Made by a program: the position numbers and the translations under genes | The notes under the pieces: model-generated | What the model saw: only the letters and a program-made list of their open reading frames with translations | Databases searched by the model: none | Told to the model about the DNA's origin: nothing | Source: Pseudomonadota bacterium | Lineage (GTDB): Bacteria > Pseudomonadota > Gammaproteobacteria > Burkholderiales > Burkholderiaceae_C | NCBI GenBank assembly: GCA_018240985.1 | Contig: JAFEER010000274.1 | Coordinates: forward strand, 1-40,491 | Length of the DNA stretch: 40,491 nt | Direction: 5' to 3' | Part shown: positions 20,601 to 27,452 of the stretch, piece after piece | Position numbering within the stretch: position 1 is the stretch's first letter | Layout: each line of letters begins with the position of its first letter

Positions 20601-20815
20601 GCGTGGTTCTTGGTGAATTTTTCCCAGGCCTCGGGCTGCGTCTCCTTCACCCAGGCCAGCGCATCCTCGGGGTAGAGCGCCGTGCGCCGGTCGTAGCCCG
20701 CGTCGTAGGCGTAGCCCGGCTGGTAGGGCAGCGGCCCATCCACCCGCCAGCCCTGGGCTTGGAGCGCCGCGCAAATCTCGTCTTCAAACTGGGCTTCGGT
20801 GTGGATGGCGGACAT
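17672..20815 (-). CDS. hsdR: type I restriction enzyme, endonuclease/translocase subunit HsdR
   Basis: The 1047-residue R subunit translocates and cuts unmethylated DNA as part of the HsdR2M2S1 complex. The N-terminal nuclease has the PD-(D/E)xK residues D160, E174 and K176 within the stretch from CIDLVLFLNGLP to TIELKTDT. The motor follows: Walker A SAGSGKSN at 339-346, DEAH at 445-448, motif III FTATPK, and a second RecA fold with FQTGFDQPKLCAMYVDK and QTLSRLNR. A helical C-terminal part for M-subunit contact is present. Everything looks intact. The start at 20815 has GAAAGG five bases upstream. Unlike in classical operons, hsdR is split from hsdM-hsdS by a four-gene plus-strand cassette and must use its own promoter in the 80-base gap shared with rloA. 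Confidence 0.97.
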   Translation of the reverse strand: MSAIHTEAQFEDEICAALQAQGWRVDGPLPYQPGYAYDAGYDRRTALYPEDALAWVKETQPEAWEKFTKNHAKNPEAVFIERLAQELDMERPTLRKEQPQLWGTLQVLRKGFKDINATFRMAQFAPSNKQNATTWEHYQKNRLRVVRQLHYSLHNQRCIDLVLFLNGLPLATIELKTDTTQNIEDAVRQYQHDRQPVDAATRQPEPLLSFGKRALVHFAVSCDEVRMSTRLAGKATRFLPFNRGRPDGLGGAGAGNAADDKLGYATGYLWREVLQPDAWMAVVGKFLSAQVSEEQDAKGKKVFKTALLFPRYHQWDAVNRLVAATLAEGVGQTYLVQHSAGSGKSNTIGWLAHRLASLHDAQDQKVFSSVIVVTDRRVLDTQLQDTIYQFDHQHGVVEKIDDNSTQLAQALDKGKLIIITTLQKFPWVLSKVGALGERRFALILDEAHSSQAGKGAVKLRQVLTTTGGPPAHGAELAQFDAYDEAAAAAREDADLTEEDAINALMAARQRPPNVSYYAFTATPKPKTLELFGRMGQDGTPTPFHVYSMRQAIEEGFILDVLRGYTTYDFAFKLEQAGEDKSVKKGKATARLFRYAQLHPTSIAQKVAVIVEHFRTHVMHQLGGQAKAMVVTDSRVAAVRYKKALDDYMRQQGYADCRALVAFSGEVTDEESRVLKAKEGDLNDLKEQGDGIKEAFETSAYQVLIVASKFQTGFDQPKLCAMYVDKRLDGVLAVQTLSRLNRIHPGKSTTFVLDFRNEAKDILKAFLPYYRTAQLSGVTDRNLVHQLRAKLDGSGLYLWEEVLAFAKGFFDRKGKQASIQAPLKKAHERFKAQPKEVQDLFRGDVSSFISAYDFLSQLVSYGDADLERLHAFCRMLLPRLQGKADGDDALDGSVRLSGYKVVNEQQHQLELDKGKAILLKPMGGGAGQAWDDPQERLSIIIQKMNQVFSGNLSEADMRGYATTLIGKMVADPTLQQQAQANDTVQAFANGAYEEKLNIAVVDALESHNAMADQALRHEKVFKGLASLLVQEVYRQLRQPVQGAVEQVA

Positions 20816-20840
20816 GAAAACCTTTCGCAGATGCATCAAC

Positions 20841-20870
20841 TGCACTTTTTCGCACTTATTGTGCAAAAAT
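20841..20870. promoter_or_regulatory. inverted repeat in the hsdR/rloA divergent gap
   Basis: TTTTTcGCAC, a five-base loop, then GTGCAAAAA forms a dyad with one unpaired C, and a further GCAC lies just before it. It sits 26-55 bases upstream of each start codon in an 80-base gap that must contain both promoters. TTGTGC (20859) could be a -35 for rloA, but no good -10 follows. Most likely it is an operator coupling the two genes; no regulator gene is seen. Confidence 0.35.
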
Positions 20871-20895
20871 GTCGGTGAAATCATAGACCAAAGCC

Positions 20896-22182
20896 ATGCT
20901 CATCGAATTTTCGGTCGCGAACTATCGCTCCATCCTGGGGCGGCAGACCCTGAACTTGACCGCCTCCAGCACCTACAAGGAGTTGGACGATACCAACACC
21001 TTTGCCCCAGAGCCCAAGGGGGAGGCCATGCCCCGCCTGCTGCACGCTGCGGTGCTCTACGGCCCCAACGCCTCGGGCAAGAGCACCCTGATTGAAGCCC
21101 TGCAATTCATGCAGCAGCAAGTCATCCACTCGCAAAAAGACAGCCAGGCCGGGGAGGCCATTGACGTCACGCCCTTCAAACTCACGGCGCAATCGCGCGG
21201 GGCCGACAGTGAATTTGAAATCGTCTTCGTCGAACAAGGCGTGCGCTATGAATATGGGTTTTGCTGCAACCGCGACCGCTTTACGGAAGAATGGCTATTT
21301 GCCTACCCGCTGGGGCGTGCGCAAAAATGGTTTCATCGCGTTTTTGATGCGGAGCAACAAAAATACAAGTACAAATTCAACACCTCATTTCAGGGCGGAA
21401 AGCAGCGCGATGTTTGGGCCGCGCAAACACGCCCGAATGCACTCTTCCTCTCAACCGCTATCCAGCTCAATAACGAACAATTAAAACCCATTTTTCATTG
21501 GTTTCAAGCGCGGCTGCGAGTGCTCAATTCAGTTCAAGGCATACACCCGGGGTACACCTTGCAGCGCTGCAAAAATGAGTCCGACAGAAAAAACATTGTT
21601 CAATTCATGAATGCCGCCGACCTGTCAATTGCCGACATCCAACTGAAAGAAACCCCGTTTCATGCGGATGAACTCCCCAAGGATATGCCCGCCATGATGA
21701 AGCAAGAGTTCATCAAGGAAATGTCTGGAAAAATTTTCCTGGAACCTCTCTTTTTTCATACAGACACGCACACCGAAGAATTCATTGAGTTTCAGGAGCA
21801 AGAAGAATCCGACGGCACCCGTGCGCTCTTCGCCTTTGCTGGCCCTTGGCTAGACGTGCTGGAAAACCAACGAATTTTGGTGGTGGATGAACTAGACTCC
21901 AGCCTACACCCCTTGTTGGTACACCAATTGGTCAAAACGCTGCACCACGCGGGCGCCCAGGCGCAGCTGATTTTCACGACGCATGACACCACCCTGCTCA
22001 GCCAAAAAATTCTGCGCCGCGACCAAGTTTGGTTTATGGAAAAAGATGCGCACAGAGCCACCCAACTCTATCCCCTGTCAGATTTCAGCCCCCGGGAAAA
22101 CGAAGCCATTGAGCGCGGCTACCTCAATGGCCGCTACGGCGCGATTCCCTTTTTGAAGACGCTGGACTTTTATGGGCTCTGA
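20896..22182 (+). CDS. rloA: AAA15-type ATPase, RloA/AbiLi-like
   Basis: This 428-residue ABC/SMC-like ATPase is of the AAA15 (COG1106) class. It begins MLIEFSVANYRSI, has Walker A GPNASGKS at 56-63, Walker B ILVVDELD at 327-334 and the switch histidine in TTHD at 361-364. The middle is an insert typical of this class and is poorer in GC (roughly half, by eye) than flanking genes. Relatives are RloA, from Campylobacter type I restriction loci, and AbiLi; the PARIS ATPase AriA is of the same broad class. In these systems the ATPase senses a phage-derived trigger and controls a nuclease partner. The partner here is rloB, which overlaps its end by 11 bases. The specific symbol is by analogy; the class is firm. 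Confidence 0.85.
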   Translation: MLIEFSVANYRSILGRQTLNLTASSTYKELDDTNTFAPEPKGEAMPRLLHAAVLYGPNASGKSTLIEALQFMQQQVIHSQKDSQAGEAIDVTPFKLTAQSRGADSEFEIVFVEQGVRYEYGFCCNRDRFTEEWLFAYPLGRAQKWFHRVFDAEQQKYKYKFNTSFQGGKQRDVWAAQTRPNALFLSTAIQLNNEQLKPIFHWFQARLRVLNSVQGIHPGYTLQRCKNESDRKNIVQFMNAADLSIADIQLKETPFHADELPKDMPAMMKQEFIKEMSGKIFLEPLFFHTDTHTEEFIEFQEQEESDGTRALFAFAGPWLDVLENQRILVVDELDSSLHPLLVHQLVKTLHHAGAQAQLIFTTHDTTLLSQKILRRDQVWFMEKDAHRATQLYPLSDFSPRENEAIERGYLNGRYGAIPFLKTLDFYGL

Positions 22183-22846
22183 CGACCTGTTTCACAAACG
22201 CAAGGCGCGCAGCAACGCCGCCCTGCAACGCCAGCAAAAGCAACGCGCACAAAACATCCGCTACCTGATCGTCTGCGAAGGCGCAAAAACCGAGCCGTAT
22301 TACTTTCAAGGGCTGCTTGACGACCGGGGCATACGCCCCACCAGCGTGCGCATTGCCTCCAACCAGGGGGCATCACCCGATAGGGTGGTGGAACATGCCC
22401 TGCGCTTGTACGAAGAAGATGCCCACCTAGGCGACCCCTACGATGCCGTGTACTGCGTTTTTGACCGCGACAAACACACCACTTTTGACGCTTCCGTGCA
22501 ACGCACCAAAGATTGCAGCGCTCATGGCAAGCCGCTGATTGCCATTACCTCTACCCCCTGTTTTGAGGTTTGGTTGCTGCTGCACTTTGGCTATTGGGAT
22601 CAGCCTTTTCATGCGGCGGGAAAAAAATCCGTGGGCGACCAAGTGGTGACGCAGTTACGCAAAAAAGCTGGCATGGCGCAATACGGCAAAGGGCAAAAAG
22701 ACGTGTATGCCCAGTTGAAAAATCGCCTAGACAGTGCATTGACGCAGGCCGAACGATTGCGCCAGCATGGCCAGGCCAGTGCCAGCATCAACCCCGCTAC
22801 CGAGGTAGATCAATTGGTGCGGGTACTGCTGACGCTGGGGCGCTGA
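22172..22846 (+). CDS. rloB: RloB-like protein with TOPRIM-type motifs
   Basis: This 224-residue protein resembles RloB/AbiLii. A basic N-terminal stretch precedes YLIVCEGAKTEPYYFQGL (residues 31-48), where E36 sits like the TOPRIM glutamate, then CVFDRDKH (95-102), with D98 and D100 as the TOPRIM D-x-D pair. TSTPCFEVWLLLHF (127-140) is a further RloB hallmark. I infer a metal-dependent nuclease similar in role to the TOPRIM halves of OLD proteins and of PARIS AriB. The ATG at 22172 lies inside rloA (11-base overlap), so the two proteins are probably made in fixed ratio. About 80 bases separate it from vapB, with that operon's own promoter between. Confidence 0.82.
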   Translation: MGSDDLFHKRKARSNAALQRQQKQRAQNIRYLIVCEGAKTEPYYFQGLLDDRGIRPTSVRIASNQGASPDRVVEHALRLYEEDAHLGDPYDAVYCVFDRDKHTTFDASVQRTKDCSAHGKPLIAITSTPCFEVWLLLHFGYWDQPFHAAGKKSVGDQVVTQLRKKAGMAQYGKGQKDVYAQLKNRLDSALTQAERLRQHGQASASINPATEVDQLVRVLLTLGR

Positions 22847-22871
22847 CGGCACCTGCCAGACTGATCGCCTC

Positions 22872-22914
22872 TTGCAGGAGGCCGATCGGGTGGATAATAT
22901 GACCATATAGTCAT
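22872..22914 (+). promoter_or_regulatory. vapBC promoter with overlapping dyad operator
   Basis: A -35 TTGCAG (22872-22877), a 17-base spacer and -10 TAATAT (22895-22900) form a good sigma-70 promoter. The dyad ATGAC-CATATA-GTCAT (22899-22914) overlaps the -10 and the expected start point, the usual place for autorepression by an antitoxin dimer. vapB starts 13 bases past the dyad. The -35 lies within another inverted repeat, GATCGCCTC-ttgca-GAGGCCGATC. Confidence 0.6.
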
Positions 22915-22927
22915 TTTTGAGCACCCC

Positions 22928-23170
22928 ATGATCAACGTCACCGTCGTAGAAGCCAAAAGCCGCTTTTCCGCCCTGTTGGCCGAGGTGGATGCGGGCGCAG
23001 AAATCGACATCACCCGCCACGGCAAGGTGGTGGCGCGGCTGGTACCGGCGCGCCCGCGCATGGCCAGCGAGGCCTTTGCCGATTTTTGGGATGACAGCAC
23101 CGGCTTTGACCTGCAAGCGCCGCCCGACCTGCCTCCCGAAGACGCCCCCGCCTGGGACGCCGCGCAATGA
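22928..23170 (+). CDS. vapB: VapB-type antitoxin (Phd/YefM fold)
   Basis: This 80-residue antitoxin begins with a Phd/YefM DNA-binding region: INVTVVEAKSRFSALLAEV, then ITRHGKVVARLVP. The acidic, tryptophan-containing C-terminal third (SEAFADFWDD and beyond) is the likely toxin-binding tail. Phd-type antitoxins neutralise their partner and repress their own promoter; the dyad just upstream supports this. The start has only a weak ribosome site. The stop overlaps the toxin start as ATGA. It could equally be named phd; I use vapB because the partner is a PIN toxin. Confidence 0.88.
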   Translation: MINVTVVEAKSRFSALLAEVDAGAEIDITRHGKVVARLVPARPRMASEAFADFWDDSTGFDLQAPPDLPPEDAPAWDAAQ

Positions 23171-23586
23171 GCACGCGCTACCTGCTGGACACCAACATCT
23201 TGATTGCCGCACTCAAGGGCGCGCCCAGCGTGCGCCAGCGGCTGGAAACCACGGCCTTGAACGACCTGCTGCTCTCCACCGTGGTGCTGGGCGAGCTGGA
23301 GTTTGGCGCCGAGAAAAGCGCCTGGGCCACGCGTAACCGAGAACGGCTGCAAGCCCTGACCGAGCGCCTGCCGCTGCTGGGCGTGGAGGCCAGCACCGCC
23401 CGGCACTACGGGCAGATTCGCGCGGTGCTGGAGCGCCAGGGCCAGCCCATAGGCGCCAACGATTTGTGGATTGCCGCCCAAGCGCTGGCCGCAGGCGCCA
23501 CGCTGGTGACGGACAACGAGCGTGAGTTTGCCCGCGTGCCGGGGCTGGCGCTGGAAAACTGGCTCAGGGATGCGGTGCCAGAATAA
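23167..23586 (+). CDS. vapC: VapC-type PIN-domain toxin ribonuclease
   Basis: The 139-residue PIN-domain protein carries the complete acidic active site: D8 in LLDTN, E43 in LGELEFG, D99 in ANDLWIAA and D116 in VTDNEREF. VapC toxins cut specific RNAs, often initiator tRNA or rRNA, when their antitoxin is degraded; the target here cannot be read. Nothing is truncated, so the toxin should be active. It overlaps vapB by four bases. A palindromic repeat with a T-rich right flank separates its stop from the stop of the convergent hsdS. Confidence 0.92.
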   Translation: MSTRYLLDTNILIAALKGAPSVRQRLETTALNDLLLSTVVLGELEFGAEKSAWATRNRERLQALTERLPLLGVEASTARHYGQIRAVLERQGQPIGANDLWIAAQALAAGATLVTDNEREFARVPGLALENWLRDAVPE

Positions 23587-23591
23587 GCATG

Positions 23592-23640
23592 AAATAAGCC
23601 TCTAACGCTTGCCGCACAAGCGCAAGCAGCTATTATTTTT
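23592..23640. repeat. palindromic intergenic repeat, copy C
   Basis: CGCTT, spacer gccgcac, AAGCG, with outer flanks AATAAGC and GCTATTATT and a final TTTTT on plus. It lies between the converging ends of vapC and hsdS and overlaps the last hsdS codons. The A- and T-rich flanks would allow it to act as a two-way terminator. Confidence 0.65.
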
Positions 23641-24985
23641 GCTTTGCCGTGCACACATCCACCCGCCCCAGCACGGCATCGGCAATGGTGGCGCTGCGCA
23701 GCTCTTTGAGCAGGGTGATTTCTTCTTGGGTGTGGGTGATGAGGGCGTCAAACGCGGTCAGCTCTGCGCTCAACCCCTGAAGCAGCGCATCACGCTGTGC
23801 TTTGGGCGGCAGTAAAACAGGCAACTCGCGCACGCTGGTTTGGCTGATGGATGCCAGATTGGTGCTTTGCTTGGCGTTGTTCATGAAATAGAACTTGGCG
23901 TATTGCGTTTGCGTAATCGCAGCCAGCCATTCCGATAAATCCCGCTGCTGCGGGCGCACGGCAAATACGTGGTTCTGGTGCAAGCAAGGGGTGATTTCAC
24001 CCGTCCATACCGCGCCGCGCCCCACCTTGTCGTAGTCGCCTCCCTCATTCATCAAAACATCGCCGGCCACCAAGGAAAAACGCTCTACGGCATCCAACTC
24101 CACCGGCATGGTCGCAATTTCACGCAAATCCAAACGGCCTTCCTGCACGTTGGCAACGCGCAAATAGGGTAATTCCACTGTCTGCCTATCGCCTGCATCC
24201 TTGCCCTTGGCCAAGCCGGAGCGCACCTGGGCCAGATGCTTCAAACGCTTGAACTCCCAGCCGTCTGGCAGATGCGGCGCCCACGGATCGCCGGTCGGTT
24301 TTCCGGGCAGATCGTCGCCGGAAATACGTTCGCTGATACGGCTGCCGCGTGCCTCCCGCAGCAAAGCAACCAACTCCTCCTTCTCCCGCACCAGCGTATC
24401 CAGGCGGGCGGTTTCGGTGTCGAGGTAGGCGGCGATGGCTTGTTGTTCGGCCAGGGGTGGCATCGCAATCTGCATGTGCAATATCGTCGATTGCCCAATA
24501 TTCAACATCGAGCTACTAGAGCCTGTTGCTGCCAATTCAATCTGCCCACGCGCCCCAGTAGTACCAAGAAAAAAAGCAATGAATGATGGGCTATAGGCGC
24601 TGTGATCTACGCGCAAACGATATAGCTTGTCGCATAGCATCAGTTTGGGGTAATTTTTCAAAGTAACCGCAGCGCTGCCTACGAGTTCGCGCGTATTTGC
24701 GCGTGAAATCAACAAATCACCGACACTCAGCCCCAATTCTGGAATGGGGTCAAACTCTGTTGGCAATTGTTTGTTTTCTTCCGGTTGAAAAACGCCTCCA
24801 TTGACACAACCCACTTTTAAAACAGCCCATTCATCCTCAGACTGCGCTGGGAACCCTTCGCATTGAGGGCTCCATCCCTGTTCAATGGTGGTGATGAGGT
24901 ATTTGATGCGCTTTACTTCCCAATGCCCCGGCACCTCCCCCAGCCAATCCACCCCCGAAGCCTGGTACTGCGCATACGGCTTCAT
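23633..24985 (-). CDS. hsdS: type I restriction enzyme, specificity subunit HsdS
   Basis: The 450-residue S subunit has two target-recognition domains and sets the bipartite DNA sequence read by the Hsd complex. It opens with VDWLGEVPGHWEVKRIK and has a first domain at about 30-165. A conserved spacer helix follows (MPPLAEQQAIAAYLDTETARLDTLV, 177-200 region), then a second domain from DGWEFKRLKHL, and a final helix (LLPPKAQRDALLQGL onward). The first domain lies in DNA near 45 percent GC by eye at 24480-24860, against 60 percent or more around it, as expected of a swapped domain. The start overlaps the hsdM stop by four bases. The 3' end converges on vapC. Confidence 0.95.
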   Translation of the reverse strand: MKPYAQYQASGVDWLGEVPGHWEVKRIKYLITTIEQGWSPQCEGFPAQSEDEWAVLKVGCVNGGVFQPEENKQLPTEFDPIPELGLSVGDLLISRANTRELVGSAAVTLKNYPKLMLCDKLYRLRVDHSAYSPSFIAFFLGTTGARGQIELAATGSSSSMLNIGQSTILHMQIAMPPLAEQQAIAAYLDTETARLDTLVREKEELVALLREARGSRISERISGDDLPGKPTGDPWAPHLPDGWEFKRLKHLAQVRSGLAKGKDAGDRQTVELPYLRVANVQEGRLDLREIATMPVELDAVERFSLVAGDVLMNEGGDYDKVGRGAVWTGEITPCLHQNHVFAVRPQQRDLSEWLAAITQTQYAKFYFMNNAKQSTNLASISQTSVRELPVLLPPKAQRDALLQGLSAELTAFDALITHTQEEITLLKELRSATIADAVLGRVDVCTAKQK

Positions 24986-27069
24986 GCCTGCTCCTCACCC
25001 TGAATGCCACGCAGCAGTTCCATAAAGCGCTGCTCTTTGGCCTGGATATCGGCCGCAATCTCGGCGCGGCTGCGTGGGCTTTGATAGCGGTAGAACTCGC
25101 GGTTGAAGTTGATTTCGGTGCCGACCACGCCGGTGTGGCCGTCTTGGGCGTCGCGCACTTCGTGGTTGATCCAGGCGTCGGGCCAGTGCGGCGCCACTTC
25201 GCGGGCAAAGTAGGCTGCAATGTCCTCGCCATAGGGCACGTATTCGGCGTCGCGCAATTCAGAATCGCTCAGGGTTTGGCCTTTTTCATTCGTCGTTGGC
25301 GCGGCGCTTGGGTCTTTGACGCCCAGGCAGACGCGGGCACGTTCCACGGCCTTGCTGCTGAGTTGGGCGGCCTTGCCGGTCAGCCCCTGTGCTTTGGCTA
25401 TGGCGGCGGCGGATGCGTGCAGCGCGGTGCGAAAGCTCTCGGCATCAAGGTAGGTGGCCTGCCCGTTCATGGCGTGCAGCGCCTGGGTGAGCAGGTGTTG
25501 CTGCTCTTGCGGCAGTTTTTGAAAGGCGGTGTCCCAGCCCAGCTGCTTCAAGCCTTGTTCGCTGACCGCAAAACGCGTGCGCAAGGGGCGCTCTATGGTC
25601 ACGCGGCGGTAGAAGAAATGTTCGCGCGCCAACACCTTGGCTTGGAGCACGCGCCCGGTTTTGCCGCTGCGGCTGTGTTCGTCGGCGGGGTTTTCGTACC
25701 ACTGCATGGTTTGAAAATCCGCATAGGCCTGGGCGATGCGCTGCAGGCAGTCGGGCGTGAACTCGCGGCGCTTTTTACCCAGGTTTTTCTTCATCAGCAC
25801 GCTCATGGCGCTGGCGTCGATCAGCAGCACCTGGCCCCGGCGCTCGGGCGGTTTGCGGTTGCTCATGAACCACAGGTAGGTGGTGATGTTGGTGTTGTAG
25901 AACATGTCCGTGGGCAGGGCCACGATGCAGTCCAGGTAGTCGCTCTCCAGAATGTGGCGGCGAATTTCGCTCTCGCCGCTGCCCGCGTCGCCGGTGAACA
26001 GGGGCGAGCCGTTGTGGACGACGCCCACGCGGCCCCCGCCGCGTTGCTCGTTCTGGCCATCGCCCTTGCCACCAATGACCGGCGCCATCTTGGACAGCAG
26101 GTGCAGCATGAACAGCATTTGCCCGTCGCGAATGGCGGGCAGCCCCGGCCCAAAGCGCCCGGCCGCACCTTTGGCATGTTCGCGCCTGACTGCCGCTTCG
26201 GCGGGCTTCCATTCCACGCCGTAGGGCGGGTTGGCGGCCTGGTAGTCGAAGGTTTTGCCCGGGTGCATGTCCAGCGCCAGGGTGTCGCCGTTTTGAATGT
26301 CCGCCGGGTTTTGCCCGCGAATCAGCATGTCGGCCTTGCAGATGGCGTAGGTTTCGTCTTCCAGCTCCTGGCCGAACAGGCGCAGCGTGGCGGCGCTGTT
26401 GAAGCTGCGCAGTTGCTCTTCGGCCACGCTCAAGATGCCGCCGGTGCCCGCTGTCGGGTCGTACATGGTGCGGATGGTGCCGGGCACGGCCAGCGCGGGC
26501 TGGTCGCCGTCAAACAGCAAGGTCACCATCAGCTCGATGACGTCGCGCGGGGTGTATTGCTCGCCGGCGGGCGATACGTCGTTGAACTTGCGCAGCAGCT
26601 CTTCAAACGCCTGGCCCATGTCGTGGTTGCTGACGGCCTCGGGCGACAAATCGGTTTCGGCAAAGCGCTGGACTACCAGGTAGAGGCGGTTTTTCTCGGC
26701 CAGCTTGTCCAGGGTGGCGGCAAAGCCGAACTTCTCGAAGATGTCGCGCACGTTCTGCGAGAAGCCGTTGATGAGCGCTTCCAGGTTGTCGCGCACGTCG
26801 TCGGGCGTCTGGGCAATGCCGGGCAGGGTGAAGCGCGCGGTGTTGAAGAAGGGATAGCCGCTGACGGGGGTGAGCAGCTTGTCGAGGTCGTAGCCCTTGC
26901 TGCGAATGGCTTCGTACTTGGCCAGCACCGCGCCGCGCGTGGGTTCCAGCACACAATCCAAACGGCGCAAGATGGTGAAGGGCAGGATGACCTTGCGGTA
27001 TTCGTTTTCTTTGTACGCGCCGCGCAGCAGCTCGGCGTTTTTCCAGATCAGGTCAGCGAGTTTGGACAT
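24982..27069 (-). CDS. hsdM: type I restriction enzyme, DNA adenine methyltransferase subunit HsdM
   Basis: This 695-residue M subunit methylates adenine at N6 using S-adenosylmethionine. The N-terminal helical domain begins SKLADLIWKNAELLRGAYKE. The SAM pocket is DPTAGTGG at 204-211 and the catalytic motif is NPPY at 280-283. The segment DMFYNTNITTYLWFMSNRK is another family hallmark. It is longer than the classical EcoKI subunit (about 530) owing to an extended C-terminal region, which ends with YRYQSPRSRAEIAADIQAKE. The start at 27069 fits the family although no good ribosome site precedes it. It is the first gene of the hsdM-hsdS unit and lies about 380 bases from tRNA-Thr. Confidence 0.97.
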   Translation of the reverse strand: MSKLADLIWKNAELLRGAYKENEYRKVILPFTILRRLDCVLEPTRGAVLAKYEAIRSKGYDLDKLLTPVSGYPFFNTARFTLPGIAQTPDDVRDNLEALINGFSQNVRDIFEKFGFAATLDKLAEKNRLYLVVQRFAETDLSPEAVSNHDMGQAFEELLRKFNDVSPAGEQYTPRDVIELMVTLLFDGDQPALAVPGTIRTMYDPTAGTGGILSVAEEQLRSFNSAATLRLFGQELEDETYAICKADMLIRGQNPADIQNGDTLALDMHPGKTFDYQAANPPYGVEWKPAEAAVRREHAKGAAGRFGPGLPAIRDGQMLFMLHLLSKMAPVIGGKGDGQNEQRGGGRVGVVHNGSPLFTGDAGSGESEIRRHILESDYLDCIVALPTDMFYNTNITTYLWFMSNRKPPERRGQVLLIDASAMSVLMKKNLGKKRREFTPDCLQRIAQAYADFQTMQWYENPADEHSRSGKTGRVLQAKVLAREHFFYRRVTIERPLRTRFAVSEQGLKQLGWDTAFQKLPQEQQHLLTQALHAMNGQATYLDAESFRTALHASAAAIAKAQGLTGKAAQLSSKAVERARVCLGVKDPSAAPTTNEKGQTLSDSELRDAEYVPYGEDIAAYFAREVAPHWPDAWINHEVRDAQDGHTGVVGTEINFNREFYRYQSPRSRAEIAADIQAKEQRFMELLRGIQGEEQA

Positions 27070-27404
27070 GCAGGGGGGAGTGAAGGCAGGTGTTGCTCTC
27101 TGGCCGCAGCCAAGACGGCGGCGCGTGGGAGGTATGCGCCTGAGGTTAGCCGATCAACAATGCGGGTATGCCACAAGCCTGATTTCCGTGCGCACCGACC
27201 TGCGTCCGGCGAACATACTTTTTCTCTGGCGTCCAGGTGGCATTTCGGCACTACGCATCGATCAGCATGGCATCCCTCGGTGTAGTTGTTCCCCGGCAAC
27301 CGCCGCAAAAGCAGCTTTGTTCCCCGATGTGTGCCCCACTCACGGCCTGGCTGCAAACGGTTATTCTTGTACGCCATTGCCCTTTAAGTCGCTGATTTAC
27401 CAAT
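27070..27404. other. gap between hsdM and the tRNA-Thr terminator, no recognised gene
   Basis: A short open frame on minus could be translated here, but its Cys- and His-rich sequence matches nothing I know and has no ribosome site. It is most likely chance. The hsdM promoter must lie here, but I see no clear boxes. I see no integrase remnant and no repeat of the tRNA 3' end. Confidence 0.4.
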
Positions 27405-27441
27405 GAAAAAGGCCCCGAGGTGGTCATACCTGAGGGCCTTT
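27405..27441 (-). terminator. Rho-independent terminator after tRNA-Thr
   Basis: On minus, AAAGGCCC, a loop of about 18 bases with some internal pairing, then GGGGCCTTTTT. It begins 12 bases past the tRNA CCA end and closes the tRNA transcript before the restriction locus. Confidence 0.75.
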
Positions 27442-27452
27442 GTTTGAGTGAC

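Noticed and set aside
20896-22182. An SMC or RecF repair ATPase
   Set aside because: The ATP-binding motifs are similar, but the size, the start FSVANYRSI and the RloB-like partner fit AAA15/RloA instead.
25081-27285. Long plus-strand open frame across hsdM
   Set aside because: It lies opposite hsdM, which has intact catalytic motifs, and its own translation has no known domain.
27048-27377. Small minus-strand open frame between hsdM and tRNA-Thr
   Set aside because: There is no ribosome site and no recognisable domain, and it overlaps the hsdM start; probably chance.
17563-27452. Integrated phage or integrative element
   Set aside because: No integrase, recombinase, phage structural gene or flanking direct repeat of the tRNA tail could be seen.
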